A stretch of DNA of 64,000 bases from the NCBI RefSeq assembly GCF_002356315.1, contig NZ_AP018164.1, positions 682,001-746,000 on the forward strand. Reading direction: 5' to 3'. The stretch is from Mycobacterium shigaense (GTDB lineage: Bacteria; Actinomycetota; Actinomycetes; Mycobacteriales; Mycobacteriaceae). The notes beneath the pieces were generated by a model, which made no database searches, was not told where the DNA came from, and saw nothing but the letters and a program-made list of their open reading frames with translations. A program made the translations under genes and the position numbers. Below, piece after piece: positions 56,225 through 64,000 of this stretch; position 1 is the stretch's first letter; each line of letters begins with the position of its first letter.

Positions 56225-57049
56225 ATGACCACGCTATTCACCACCGCAATGACCCTGCGGGAGGCCGAACCGGGCTGCTATCACGGCGAACTCGACAAGC
56301 ACTGGACGATCGGTCCCAAGGTGCACGGCGGTGCGATGCTGGCGCTGTGCGCCAACGCCGCCCGTCACGCCTGCGCAGAGGCCGGGCACGAACCCGTCGC
56401 CGTCTCGGCGAGCTTCCTGTGGGCCCCCGATCCGGGACCTATGCGGCTGGTCACCTCGATCCGCAAGCGCGGCCGTCGGATCAGCGTGGTCGACGTCGAG
56501 CTGATGCAGGGCGAACGCACGGCGGTGCATGCCGTGGTCAATCTCGGCGAGCCCGAACACTTCGCGCCCGGCGGCGGCCCGGCGCCGCTGCTGTCGGCGA
56601 ATCCGGTGGTGGACCTGATGGCGCCGGAACCGCCCGACGACGTGGAACCGATCGGGCCGGGCCATCCGCTCGCGGGCCTGGTGCACCTGGGCGAGGGCTG
56701 CGAGATCCGGCCGCTGCTGTCCACGATGCGGCCCGGCAGTGACGAACGACCCCCGATGCTGCAGATGTGGGCGCGACCGCGTGATGTGGCTCCTGACGCG
56801 CTGTTTGCCCTCATGTGCGGCGACCTGTCGGCGCCGGTGACCTTCGCCGTGGACCGCACCGGCTGGGCCCCCACCATCCAGCTGACGGCCTTCCTGCGGG
56901 CCCGGCCCGCCGACGGCTGGCTGCGCGTGGTCTGCACCTGCCTCGAGATCGGCCACGACTGGTTCGACGAGGACCACATCGTCGTCGACAGCCTGGGCCG
57001 TCTGGTGGTGCAGTCGCGCCAACTGGCGATGGTGCCCGCCGCACGGTAG
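56225..57049 (+). CDS. Double hot-dog thioesterase-like protein (Rv0499-like)
   Basis: This 274-residue protein has two hot-dog halves; the first includes HWTIGPKVHGGAMLALCANA near 25-45 and resembles acyl-CoA thioesterase II-like proteins. The second carries FAVDRTGWAPTIQLTAFLRA near 210-230. It matches Rv0499. Thioesterase activity on acyl-CoA is inferred. Confidence 0.82.
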   Translation: MTTLFTTAMTLREAEPGCYHGELDKHWTIGPKVHGGAMLALCANAARHACAEAGHEPVAVSASFLWAPDPGPMRLVTSIRKRGRRISVVDVELMQGERTAVHAVVNLGEPEHFAPGGGPAPLLSANPVVDLMAPEPPDDVEPIGPGHPLAGLVHLGEGCEIRPLLSTMRPGSDERPPMLQMWARPRDVAPDALFALMCGDLSAPVTFAVDRTGWAPTIQLTAFLRARPADGWLRVVCTCLEIGHDWFDEDHIVVDSLGRLVVQSRQLAMVPAAR

Positions 57050-57096
57050 AGCCCCGGAAGCCGCGATCGGCGCTGCCGTCTGCGATGCTTTGCGGC

Positions 57097-57972
57097 ATGG
57101 CAAGAATCGCGATCATCGGTGGTGGCAGCATCGGCGAGGGATTGCTGTCGGGTCTGCTGCGCGCCGGGCACCAGGTCAAGGACCTGGTGGTGGCAGAACG
57201 CGTGCCCGAACGCGCGAAGTACCTCGCCGACACGTATTCGGTGCGGGTCGCCTCGCCGAGCGAGGCGGTCGACAACGCGGCGGTCGTCGTCGTCGCGGTG
57301 AAGCCGGGCGACGTCGATTCGGTGGTAGGGGACCTGGTCCGGGCCACCGCCGAGGCCGAGGACGGCGGCGCCGAGCGGGTGTTCATCACTGTCGCCGCGG
57401 GGATCACGATCTCCTACTTCGAGTCCAAGCTGCCCGCCGGGACCCCCGTGATCCGGGCGATGCCCAACGCGGCGATGCTGGTAGGCGCCGGGGTGACCGC
57501 GCTGGCCAAGGGCCGTTTCGTCACCCCGGAACAGCTCGACGACGCGTCGGCGCTGTTCGGTGCGGTCGGCGGCGTGCTGACGGTTCCCGAGGTCCAGATG
57601 GACGCGGTGACCGCGCTGTCCGGCTCGGGGCCTGCGTATTTCTTCCTGATGGTCGAAGCCCTGGTCGATGCCGGTGTCGCGGCCGGGCTGAGCCGGGACG
57701 TGGCGACCGACCTGACCGCCCAGACGCTGGGCGGGTCGGCGGCCATGCTGCTGAACCGGATGGACGAGGCGCCGCAGCCGGGCGACCGCGAGACGGCGGG
57801 GACGCGGCCGGACGCCACCGCGGCCCAGCTGCGGGCGATGGTGACGTCGCCGGGCGGTACGACCGCGGCTGCGCTGCGAGAACTCGAGCGGGGCGGATTT
57901 CGGGCGGCCGTCGATGCCGCCGTTCAAGCCGCCAAAAGCCGCTCTGAACAGCTAAGAGTTACATCTGGGTAA
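57097..57972 (+). CDS. proC: Pyrroline-5-carboxylate reductase
   Basis: This 291-residue enzyme completes proline synthesis by reducing pyrroline-5-carboxylate with NAD(P)H. The Rossmann motif IAIIGGGSIGEGLLSG is near 4-19, RAMPNAAMLVGAG near 122-134, and the signature TALSGSGPAYFFLMVEAL near 170-187. It matches Rv0500. ATG 57085 four codons upstream (MLCG) is also possible, since the M. tuberculosis protein starts MLFGMARI. Confidence 0.95.
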   Translation: MARIAIIGGGSIGEGLLSGLLRAGHQVKDLVVAERVPERAKYLADTYSVRVASPSEAVDNAAVVVVAVKPGDVDSVVGDLVRATAEAEDGGAERVFITVAAGITISYFESKLPAGTPVIRAMPNAAMLVGAGVTALAKGRFVTPEQLDDASALFGAVGGVLTVPEVQMDAVTALSGSGPAYFFLMVEALVDAGVAAGLSRDVATDLTAQTLGGSAAMLLNRMDEAPQPGDRETAGTRPDATAAQLRAMVTSPGGTTAAALRELERGGFRAAVDAAVQAAKSRSEQLRVTSG

Positions 57973-58112
57973 TTTAAAGATTTCAAAATGATTGTCCCCC
58001 ACCAGTACCAGTAACCCCACTAGTCCCGCTATTCTCCTTTCTGTATGCCCGTGTGGGTGCCGGCGGAGGGGAAGCCGCTGGCATTGCGCGGGCCTGACAT
58101 GATTGGGTTGCG

Positions 58113-58370
58113 ATGACGTCTACGAACGGACCATCGGCGCGAGATTCCGCAGGTAAGCCGCGGGAGACCGGCTCTGTCGATGGCCAGCAGGCCAGGACAC
58201 AATTTCTCACCGTCGCCGAAGTGGCGGCCCTGATGCGGGTCTCCAAGATGACGGTGTACCGCCTGGTGCACAACGGCGAACTGCCGGCGGTGCGGGTCGG
58301 CCGGTCCTTCCGGGTGCATGCCAAGGCCGTCCACGACATGCTCGAGACGTCGTACTTCGACGCCGGCTGA
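58113..58370 (+). CDS. BldC-like helix-turn-helix regulator (Rv0500A-like)
   Basis: This 85-residue protein has a MerR/excisionase-type winged helix near 30-78 (LTVAEVAALMRVSKMTVYRL and GELPAVRVGRSFRVH), close to BldC and Rv0500A. BldC proteins bind direct repeats as head-to-tail oligomers. The 140 bases before it include an AT-rich stretch (57971-58010) that may hold its promoter. Confidence 0.88.
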   Translation: MTSTNGPSARDSAGKPRETGSVDGQQARTQFLTVAEVAALMRVSKMTVYRLVHNGELPAVRVGRSFRVHAKAVHDMLETSYFDAG

Positions 58371-58539
58371 GTCGAAACCCCGCGCGACCTCACCGCGCAG
58401 CGCGACCGGCGATCGGTGCTGGCTCGCGCGCCAGGGGAGTCGGCGACCGCCGGTTGGTATTTCGTGCGACCAGCCGGGTAAAGTGGCCAGGTCCTTGGGT
58501 AGACCCCCACATGTGGTCACGGGTTAGATAGCGGAGTTC

Positions 58540-58641
58540 ATGGGTTCAGTAATCAAGAAGCGGCGCAAGCGTATGTCGAAGAAGAAGCACCGCAAACTGC
58601 TGCGTCGCACTCGGGTGCAGCGCAGAAAACTCGGCAAGTAA
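58540..58641 (+). CDS. Ribosomal protein bS22 (Rv0500B-like)
   Basis: This 33-residue, very basic protein ([19 protein letters not shown]...RRKLGK) matches Rv0500B. It corresponds to bS22, a small subunit protein seen near the decoding centre in mycobacterial ribosome structures. The ATG at 58540 follows GCGGAG. It is too short for most gene finders. Confidence 0.9.
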
Positions 58642-58724
58642 GCCCGCTCCGCGAAGGTCCTAAAGACGGTCACCCGTCGTGTTGCTGCAAGGCCGCGCTG
58701 GTCGGCGGCCGTTAGGCTGATCGG

Positions 58725-59840
58725 GTGGATTCCTCGAGCGGGGAAGGCGCCGGCACCGGCGACACCATGCACTACCCCAAGGTCGTGCTGGTCACCGGTG
58801 CCTGCCGGTTTCTCGGCGGCTACCTGACGGCCCGGCTCGCGCAGAACCCGTTGATCAACACGGTGATCGCGGTGGACGCCATCGCCCCCAGCAAAGACAT
58901 GCTGCGCCGGATGGGCCGCGCCGAGTTCGTGCGCGCCGACATCCGTAATCCGTTCATCGCCAAGGTGATTCGCAACGGCGGTGTCGACACGGTGGTGCAT
59001 GCTGCGGCGGCGTCGTACGCGCCCCGGTCCGGTGGTACCGCGGCGTTGAAGGAACTGAACGTGATGGGCGCGATGCAACTGTTCGCCGCCTGCCAGAAGG
59101 CGCCCTCGGTGCGTCGCGTCGTGCTGAAGTCGACCTCGGAGGTGTACGGCTCCAGCCCCCACGATCCGGTGATGTTCACCGAGGACAGCACCAGCCGCCG
59201 GCCCATCCGGGGCGGGTTCGCCAAGGACAGCCTCGACATCGAGGGCTATGCGCGGGGACTCGGCCGGCGCCGGCCCGACATCGCGGTGACGATTCTGCGG
59301 CTGGCCAACATGATCGGGCCGGCGATGGACACCACGTTGTCGCGCTATCTGGCCGGGCCGATAGTCCCGACGATGTTCGGCCGCGACGCCCGATTGCAGC
59401 TCTTGCACGAGCAAGACGCGCTGGGCGCGCTGGAGCGCGCCGCGATGGCCGGCAAGGCCGGAACGTTCAACATCGGCGGCGACGGCATCATCATGCTGTC
59501 GCAGGCGATCCGGCGGTCGGGCCGAATTCCGTTGCCAGTACCGGGTTTTGGGGTGTGGGCCCTGGATTCGCTGAGACGGGCTAATCGTTATACCGAGATC
59601 AATCGCGCGCAGTTCGATTACCTGAGTTTCGGTCGCGTGATGGACACTACGAGGATGCGCTCCGAGCTCGGCTACCAGCCGAAATGGACGACGGCGGAGG
59701 CCTTTGACGACTACGTTCGCGGCCGCGGCTTGACTCCCATAATCGACCCGCATCGGGTACGCTCCTTGGAGGGTCGCGCCATTGCCTTAGCGCAGCGCTG
59801 GGGAAGCCGAAATCCAATTCCATGGGGTGGGGTCAGGTAG
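58725..59840 (+). CDS. galE2: Atypical NAD-dependent epimerase/dehydratase (Rv0501, GalE2-like)
   Basis: This 371-residue extended SDR has a Rossmann start KVVLVTGACRFLGGYL near 18-33 and SEVYGSSP near 140. It matches Rv0501, called GalE2. The active-site YxxxK is altered: in RRPIRGGFAKDSLDIE the Lys is kept but the position four residues before it is Gly, not Tyr. Enzymatic epimerase activity is therefore doubtful; it could bind NAD as a scaffold. It starts at GTG 58725. Confidence 0.85.
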   Translation: MDSSSGEGAGTGDTMHYPKVVLVTGACRFLGGYLTARLAQNPLINTVIAVDAIAPSKDMLRRMGRAEFVRADIRNPFIAKVIRNGGVDTVVHAAAASYAPRSGGTAALKELNVMGAMQLFAACQKAPSVRRVVLKSTSEVYGSSPHDPVMFTEDSTSRRPIRGGFAKDSLDIEGYARGLGRRRPDIAVTILRLANMIGPAMDTTLSRYLAGPIVPTMFGRDARLQLLHEQDALGALERAAMAGKAGTFNIGGDGIIMLSQAIRRSGRIPLPVPGFGVWALDSLRRANRYTEINRAQFDYLSFGRVMDTTRMRSELGYQPKWTTAEAFDDYVRGRGLTPIIDPHRVRSLEGRAIALAQRWGSRNPIPWGGVR

Positions 59841-59845
59841 ATATC

Positions 59846-60913
59846 GTGGCGGGTGAAAACAGAGCGAATGTCATTCCCCTGCATAGCAATAGGGGTCGCG
59901 TCGCAGCTCGCCGCAAAGCCGATCAACGTGCTGAAGCCTCGCGTCAGCATCCGTCTTTACTCACCGATCCGCACGGCCGCGCGTCGGCCGAACAGATCGC
60001 GGCTGTCGTCCGCGAAATCGACGAGCACCGTCGCGTCGCGGGTTCGGCCTCGGCGGCCGAGGGGCCACTCAACGAGCGTGCACAGCAGGTGGCGGCGGTC
60101 GCGGAGTTTCTACGGAAGCGCTTGACCGGTGACTACACCGTCGACGAGTTCGGCTTCGATCCGCACTTCAACAACGCCATCGTCCGGCCGCTGCTGAGAT
60201 TCTTCTTCAAGTCGTGGTTTCGGGTGGAAGTCAGCGGCATCGAGAACCTGCCGAGCGAGGGTGCGGCGCTGTTGGTGGCCAATCACGCCGGGGTGCTGCC
60301 GTTCGACGGGCTGATGCTGTCGGTGGCGGTGCACGACGAGCACCCCGCGCACCGCGACATGCGACTGCTCGCGGCCGACATGGTCTTCGACCTGCCGCTG
60401 GTCGGCGAGGCCGCCCGCAAAGCCGGTCACACCATGGCCTGCACCACCGACGCGCATCGGCTGCTGGCCGCCGGCGAGCTCACCGCCGTGTTCCCAGAGG
60501 GCTACAAGGGCCTGGGTAAGCGGTTCGAGGACCGCTACCGGTTGCAGCGGTTCGGGCGTGGGGGTTTCGTGACGGCGGCCCTACGGACCAAGGCGCCGAT
60601 CATCCCCTGCTCGATCATCGGTTCCGAAGAGATCTACCCGATGCTCACCGACGTCAAGCTGTTGGCGCGGCTGTTCGGCCTGCCCTATTTCCCGATCACT
60701 CCGCTGTTCCCGCTGGCCGGGCCGGCGGGCCTACTGCCGCTGCCGTCGAAGTGGCGCATCGACTTCGGCGAGCCGATCTACACCACCGACTATGGCGCTT
60801 CCGACGCCGAAGATCCGATGGTCACCTTCGAGTTGACCGATCAGGTGCGCGAGACGATTCAGCAGACGCTGTACCGGCTGCTTGCCGGGCGCCGCAACGT
60901 CTTCCTGGGCTGA
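59846..60913 (+). CDS. Phospholipid/glycerol acyltransferase family (Rv0502-like)
   Basis: This 355-residue protein has an acyltransferase domain with VANHAGVLPFDG near 145-156 (an H-x6-D form of the usual H-x4-D), and VFPEGYKGLGKRF near 215-227, typical of PlsC-like enzymes. It matches Rv0502. GTG 59846 (VAGENRANVIPLH) is chosen because it matches the M. tuberculosis start and lies 5 bases after galE2. Confidence 0.88.
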   Translation: MAGENRANVIPLHSNRGRVAARRKADQRAEASRQHPSLLTDPHGRASAEQIAAVVREIDEHRRVAGSASAAEGPLNERAQQVAAVAEFLRKRLTGDYTVDEFGFDPHFNNAIVRPLLRFFFKSWFRVEVSGIENLPSEGAALLVANHAGVLPFDGLMLSVAVHDEHPAHRDMRLLAADMVFDLPLVGEAARKAGHTMACTTDAHRLLAAGELTAVFPEGYKGLGKRFEDRYRLQRFGRGGFVTAALRTKAPIIPCSIIGSEEIYPMLTDVKLLARLFGLPYFPITPLFPLAGPAGLLPLPSKWRIDFGEPIYTTDYGASDAEDPMVTFELTDQVRETIQQTLYRLLAGRRNVFLG

Positions 60914-60945
60914 CGTCCGCCCGACTGCGCGACGTCTGGACAGAC

Positions 60946-60978
60946 GAGCGCCCCGGCGCCGATGGCGTCGGGGCGCTC
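60946..60978. terminator. Bidirectional hairpin, Rv0502-like gene and cmaA2
   Basis: A 15-bp stem (GAGCGCCCCGGCGCC with one mismatch to its partner) and a 3-base loop fill the gap between the convergent genes. No T run follows. Confidence 0.6.
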
Positions 60979-60992
60979 GTGCGGGCAAGCGG

Positions 60993-61922
60993 TTACTTGA
61001 CCAGAGTGAACTGACAGACGTTGGTGTAGCCGTCGCGGAACAGGTCCGAGCAGCCCCGCAGGTACTTCAGGTAGATGTCGTAGGTCTCCTGGCCCTTCAG
61101 CGTGATCGCCTCTTCCTTGTGCGCCTCGAGGGCGTCGCCCCACGCCGTCAGCGTCGGAACGTAGTTCTTGCCGATGAAGTGGTGTCGCTCGATCTTGAAA
61201 CCCGCGTCGGTCGAGTACTTGTCGACCAGATCGACCTGGGGCAACTTTCCGCCCGGGTAGATCTCCTTCAGGATGAAACTGATGAACCGCAGCAAGGTCA
61301 TGTTGACCTTCAGGCCCATCGCTTTGCCCTCTTCGGCGGTGGGCACCACGATGCTGTGCAGCAGCATGCGGCCGTCGTCGGGCAGCAAGTCGTAGTACTT
61401 CTTGAAAAAGGTGGCGTACCGCTCGTACCCGGCGTCGCCGGTGCCGTCGGCGAAGTGCTCGAACGCGCCCAGCGACACGATGCGGTCGATCGGTTCGTCG
61501 GGGAATTCCTCCCAGCCCTGGATCCGCACCTCTTTGCGGCGGGGGCTGTCCATTTTCTCGAACTCCGCCACGCAGTGGGCGTGCTGGTTTTCGCTCAGCG
61601 TCAAGCCGATGACGTTGACGTCGTACTCGGCCACCGCGTGCCGCATCGTCGAGCCCCAGCCGCTGCCGATGTCCAGCAGCGTCATGCCCGGCTCGAGGTT
61701 CAGTTTGTCCAGGGCCAGCTTGCGCTTGGCGTACTGCGCCTCTTCCAGCGTCTTGGTCAGGTTCTGCGGGTCCGGATTCTCGTCGAAGTAGCCGCAGCTG
61801 TACGTCATCGACGGGTCAAGCCAGAGTTTGAAGAACTCATTCGACTTGTCGTAATGGGATCGGACCGCTTGAACTGGTGGCTTTAACTGGATGGTGCTAC
61901 TCGTCTCCCCCTGTGAAGTCAT
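60993..61922 (-). CDS. cmaA2: Cyclopropane mycolic acid synthase CmaA2-like
   Basis: This 309-residue SAM-dependent enzyme belongs to the CMAS family and starts [20 protein letters not shown], like CmaA2 (Rv0503c), which makes trans-cyclopropanes on mycolates. Active-site GAFEHFADG is near 145 and the end is VCQFTLVK. Differences from M. tuberculosis CmaA2 are visible: the SAM motif is [10 protein letters not shown] (Ser instead of Cys), and the N-terminal CAYFERPDM segment is replaced by a longer [16 protein letters not shown]. Product specificity may differ. Confidence 0.9.
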   Translation of the reverse strand: MTSQGETSSTIQLKPPVQAVRSHYDKSNEFFKLWLDPSMTYSCGYFDENPDPQNLTKTLEEAQYAKRKLALDKLNLEPGMTLLDIGSGWGSTMRHAVAEYDVNVIGLTLSENQHAHCVAEFEKMDSPRRKEVRIQGWEEFPDEPIDRIVSLGAFEHFADGTGDAGYERYATFFKKYYDLLPDDGRMLLHSIVVPTAEEGKAMGLKVNMTLLRFISFILKEIYPGGKLPQVDLVDKYSTDAGFKIERHHFIGKNYVPTLTAWGDALEAHKEEAITLKGQETYDIYLKYLRGCSDLFRDGYTNVCQFTLVK

Positions 61923-61931
61923 TGAATGACC

Positions 61932-62447
61932 CTACTTTCGTGCAGAAATGGATGCAACGGCGGCGACGGTTTCTTCAGCGCGCGCGTCTGGGTGTGAGCC
62001 TTCACCCAGCATCGTGACGATGCTGGTGACTACCGGGTTCCCCTCGGCGTCGGTGACCTCGCTGCGGATCTCGACGATGACGGCGCCGTGGGACTCAGTC
62101 ACTGAGTCTAGATAGGTGTCGAAGTACAACTTGTCGTGGGCCAGGATCGGCCGGTGGAAGGTGAATTTCTGGTCGCGATGCAGCACCCGCGCGATGTTGA
62201 TCGGGATGCTGAACTTGGTGAAGATCTCCAACTGCACGCGCCGGCCGGCGAATGCCAGGAAGGTCAGCGGGGCCACCAAGGCGGGGTATCCCGCGTCCTC
62301 GGCGTCGCTTTCGTCGTAGTGCGTGGGGTGGTCGTCCTTGACGGCCTGCGCGAATTCCCGGATCTTCTCGCGGCCGACGTCGAAGTAGTCCGGCGCTCGG
62401 TAGTGGCTGCCGATGAGAGCCTGGGCTCCTTCTGGAACTACTGACAT
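61932..62447 (-). CDS. HadA-like (R)-hydroxyacyl dehydratase subunit (Rv0504c-like)
   Basis: This 171-residue protein has the MaoC/FAS1-like dehydratase N-terminal hot-dog fold, with [18 protein letters not shown] near 17-34 and [14 protein letters not shown] near 59-72. It resembles HadA/HadC of the mycolate FAS-II dehydratase and matches Rv0504c. It lacks the catalytic Asp-His hydratase motif of HadB, so it likely acts as a substrate-binding subunit. It lies 10 bases upstream of cmaA2 on the same strand, both related to mycolates. Confidence 0.85.
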   Translation of the reverse strand: MSVVPEGAQALIGSHYRAPDYFDVGREKIREFAQAVKDDHPTHYDESDAEDAGYPALVAPLTFLAFAGRRVQLEIFTKFSIPINIARVLHRDQKFTFHRPILAHDKLYFDTYLDSVTESHGAVIVEIRSEVTDAEGNPVVTSIVTMLGEGSHPDARAEETVAAVASISARK

Positions 62448-62488
62448 GCGGTGCTTTCCCCTCGACTATGTGATAGCGGCGCAGCTTA

Positions 62489-63409
62489 TCAGCGCGATTG
62501 GCGCTTGGACGCCAACGCAGCCAGCGCACCGCCCGCCGCACCCAGGGCCAGGGCCGACGGCACTCCGATCCGGGCGGCCTTGCGGGCGGTCCGGAAATCG
62601 CGGACCTCCCAGCCCCGCTCGCGCGCCAGGCTACGCAGGCGAGCATCGGGATTGATGGCGACGGCCGTGCCCACCAGCGACAGCATCGGCACGTCGTTGA
62701 AGCTGTCGGAGTAGGCCGTGCAGCGTTTGAGGTTGAGGCCCTCGCGAATGGCCAGCGAGCGCACCGCGTGCGCCTTGCCCGGCCCGTGCAGGATTTCGCC
62801 GACGAGCTGGCCGGTGAAGATCCCGTCGACCGACTCGGCGACGGTGCCCAGAGCGCCCGTCAATCCGAGCCGGCGGGCGATGGTCGCGGCGAGCTCGTAC
62901 GGAGTGGCGGTGATCAGCCACACCTGCTGGCCGGCGTCGAGATGCATCTGGGTGAGTTCGCGGGTGCCGGCCCAGATCTTGTCGGCGATGATCTCGTCGT
63001 AGATCTCCTCGCCGAGCGCGACCAGTTGGTCGACCGACCGGCCCTCGATGAAGGCGAGTGCCTTGCGTCGGCCGGCGGCGACGTCGTTGCTGTTCTCCTT
63101 GCCGAGCAACTGAAACTTCGCCTGGGCGTAGATGAATCCGATGACGTCGCGATAGGTGAAGTAGTCGCGTGCGGCCAGCCCGCGCCCGAAATGCACGGCA
63201 GAGGAGCCCTGCACGAGCGTGTTGTCCACGTCGAAGAAGGCGGCGGCGGTCAGATCGATCGGCGGCTGGGCGTGGTCCTCGCCCGCGGCAGCCTCGGTCT
63301 GCAGGCCTTCGAGAGCCCGGGCGGCGCTGGCGTTCGCCGCCACCGATTCCATGTCGTCGCGGCCCGCGGATTCTGCGCTGTTCGACTCAGTCGACTCAGA
63401 GGAAGTCAT
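62489..63409 (-). CDS. serB1: HAD-IB phosphatase SerB1-like
   Basis: This 306-residue protein has the HAD nucleophile loop [15 protein letters not shown] near 57-71, the second motif [10 protein letters not shown] near 165, and [15 protein letters not shown] near 237-251. A C-terminal hydrophobic segment ([16 protein letters not shown]) may contact the membrane. It matches Rv0505c, annotated as SerB1 phosphoserine phosphatase, but similar proteins dephosphorylate other substrates. ATG 63409 has GGAGG seven bases upstream, which favours it over TTG 63415. Confidence 0.88.
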   Translation of the reverse strand: MTSSESTESNSAESAGRDDMESVAANASAARALEGLQTEAAAGEDHAQPPIDLTAAAFFDVDNTLVQGSSAVHFGRGLAARDYFTYRDVIGFIYAQAKFQLLGKENSNDVAAGRRKALAFIEGRSVDQLVALGEEIYDEIIADKIWAGTRELTQMHLDAGQQVWLITATPYELAATIARRLGLTGALGTVAESVDGIFTGQLVGEILHGPGKAHAVRSLAIREGLNLKRCTAYSDSFNDVPMLSLVGTAVAINPDARLRSLARERGWEVRDFRTARKAARIGVPSALALGAAGGALAALASKRQSR

Positions 63410-63529
63410 CGCCAAACCTCCTAGATCGCAGTGCCGCCCGGTGGCCGCGCGGTGCCCGCTCCGCGGCCGCTATCAACCCTATCCGGCAGGCGTGCAGGGC
63501 AGGCTTACGGCTCGGGGTTTGGGGAGCGG

Positions 63530-63979
63530 CTAGTCACCTTGAGTGCTAATGGTGAACCAGTCTGCCGGCAGTCCCTCGCGGAGAAGGGAATCGAGATCCT
63601 CGAAGCTGAGAAACACGATATGTGACGCTGCGGTCGCGTCGGTCTCGCCTATCCAACCGCGATCATCGTCTTCTCCATTTACCCGCAAGCTCACCCGTCC
63701 CGGATAATTCAAGGGATCCGGTTTGCTCAAGGTCACGCGTGGATCTACCGCTCTTTCGAGCCGGTCCATCGCAGGTGAATCTATATAGCGCCCGGACAAG
63801 GCTCGCTTACCTATAGAAAACAAAAGAAGCTTTTCAGCATCGGGATAGTGATTTAACATCCAGTACTTGTCGCGAGATCCTCTTTCTTGCTCGTCAATGA
63901 AATAACGTCCGTTTTCCCAGACTAAATATTCCGAAACGCCCCCATCGTCGATAAAGCCGAGTTCGTTGATGCTTGTCAT
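63530..63979 (-). CDS. Low-GC hypothetical, possible immunity protein
   Basis: This 149-residue protein (start MTSINELGFIDDGGVSEYLV) is acidic and contains DKYWMLNHYPDAEKLLLFSI and GRYIDSP. It resembles the style of small immunity proteins (Imm61-like) that protect against polymorphic toxins, but I cannot confirm the family. By eye its GC content is near 50 percent, far below its neighbours, which suggests horizontal transfer. The ATG at 63979 overlaps a possible TGA in another frame (ending ...AVRPR), so a toxin gene might end here just outside the window. The frame is also open upstream of the ATG to the edge, so a longer protein is possible. Confidence 0.6.
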   Translation of the reverse strand: MTSINELGFIDDGGVSEYLVWENGRYFIDEQERGSRDKYWMLNHYPDAEKLLLFSIGKRALSGRYIDSPAMDRLERAVDPRVTLSKPDPLNYPGRVSLRVNGEDDDRGWIGETDATAASHIVFLSFEDLDSLLREGLPADWFTISTQGD

Positions 63980-64000
63980 CTCGGGCGGACGGCCGTCCCA

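Noticed and set aside
56365..57927. 520-codon antisense frame opposite the Rv0499-like gene and proC
   Set aside because: Both opposite genes carry clear family motifs and the antisense protein does not.

Overview
The window is a GC-rich stretch of chromosome from a slow-growing Mycobacterium. Gene content and order follow the M. tuberculosis Rv0442c-Rv0505c segment closely, but several insertions and losses rule out the tuberculosis complex itself. A nontuberculous species near the M. avium complex is my best guess. All ortholog names (Rv numbers) come from memory of protein sequences and gene order, not from a search.

Layout. 1-5.1 kb: the 5' part of a PPE gene (PPE10 position), a D-aminoacylase-type amidohydrolase, an Rv0443-like DinB protein, a membrane protein and a CYP102-like P450. 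5.1-8.2 kb: dipZ-sigK-rskA on the minus strand, with a SigK-like promoter directly before dipZ. 8.2-15.5 kb: an MmpL4-like transporter without its own MmpS, a divergent TetR gene, then an mmpS-mmpL pair. 15.5-19.7 kb: the secreted Rv0455c protein, echA2, a small membrane protein and a prolyl oligopeptidase. 19.8-27.3 kb: aldehyde dehydrogenase, DUF779, small membrane proteins, lpd, an AhpD-like protein, ramB and a thioesterase. 27.6-34.1 kb: icl1, fadB2, the mycolate methyltransferase genes umaA and pcaA, madR and a DUF445 protein. 34.2-40.7 kb: an XRE regulator, hbhA, small envelope genes, deoC, a DUF2993 protein, a nitrilase homolog, a 58-bp tandem repeat and murB. 40.8-49.3 kb: the L,D-transpeptidase lprQ, an SDR, a new cysteine-rich leader ORF, the ROK regulator, mshA, a YbjN protein, gpm1 and senX3-regX3. 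49.6-63.4 kb: a PPE gene with an unusual C-terminus, then Rv0493c-like, Nudix, Rv0495c, ppx1, Rv0497-Rv0499, proC, a BldC-like regulator, bS22, an atypical epimerase, an acyltransferase, cmaA2, a HadA-like protein and serB1. 63.5-64 kb: a low-GC, apparently foreign gene that may encode an immunity protein.

How the genes fit together. Main themes are cell-envelope construction (murB, lprQ, umaA, pcaA, cmaA2, MmpL exporters), carbon switching to fatty acids (ramB, icl1, fadB2, lpd), redox and thiol balance (mshA, lpd, dipZ) and sensing (SigK/RskA, SenX3/RegX3).

Most interesting signals. (i) A leaderless 28-codon ORF with a Cys-Cys-Cys run lies before the ROK regulator-mshA genes and looks like a cysteine-responsive attenuator of mycothiol synthesis. 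(ii) A SigK-type promoter is positioned to make a leaderless dipZ-sigK-rskA transcript. (iii) Related MIRU-like mini-ORFs bridge mshA/Rv0487 and senX3/regX3, and a third copy is fused in frame to the DUF779 gene. (iv) A 9-bp-period direct repeat is shared by the ramB and icl1 control regions. No rRNA, tRNA, insertion sequence or CRISPR array was seen.
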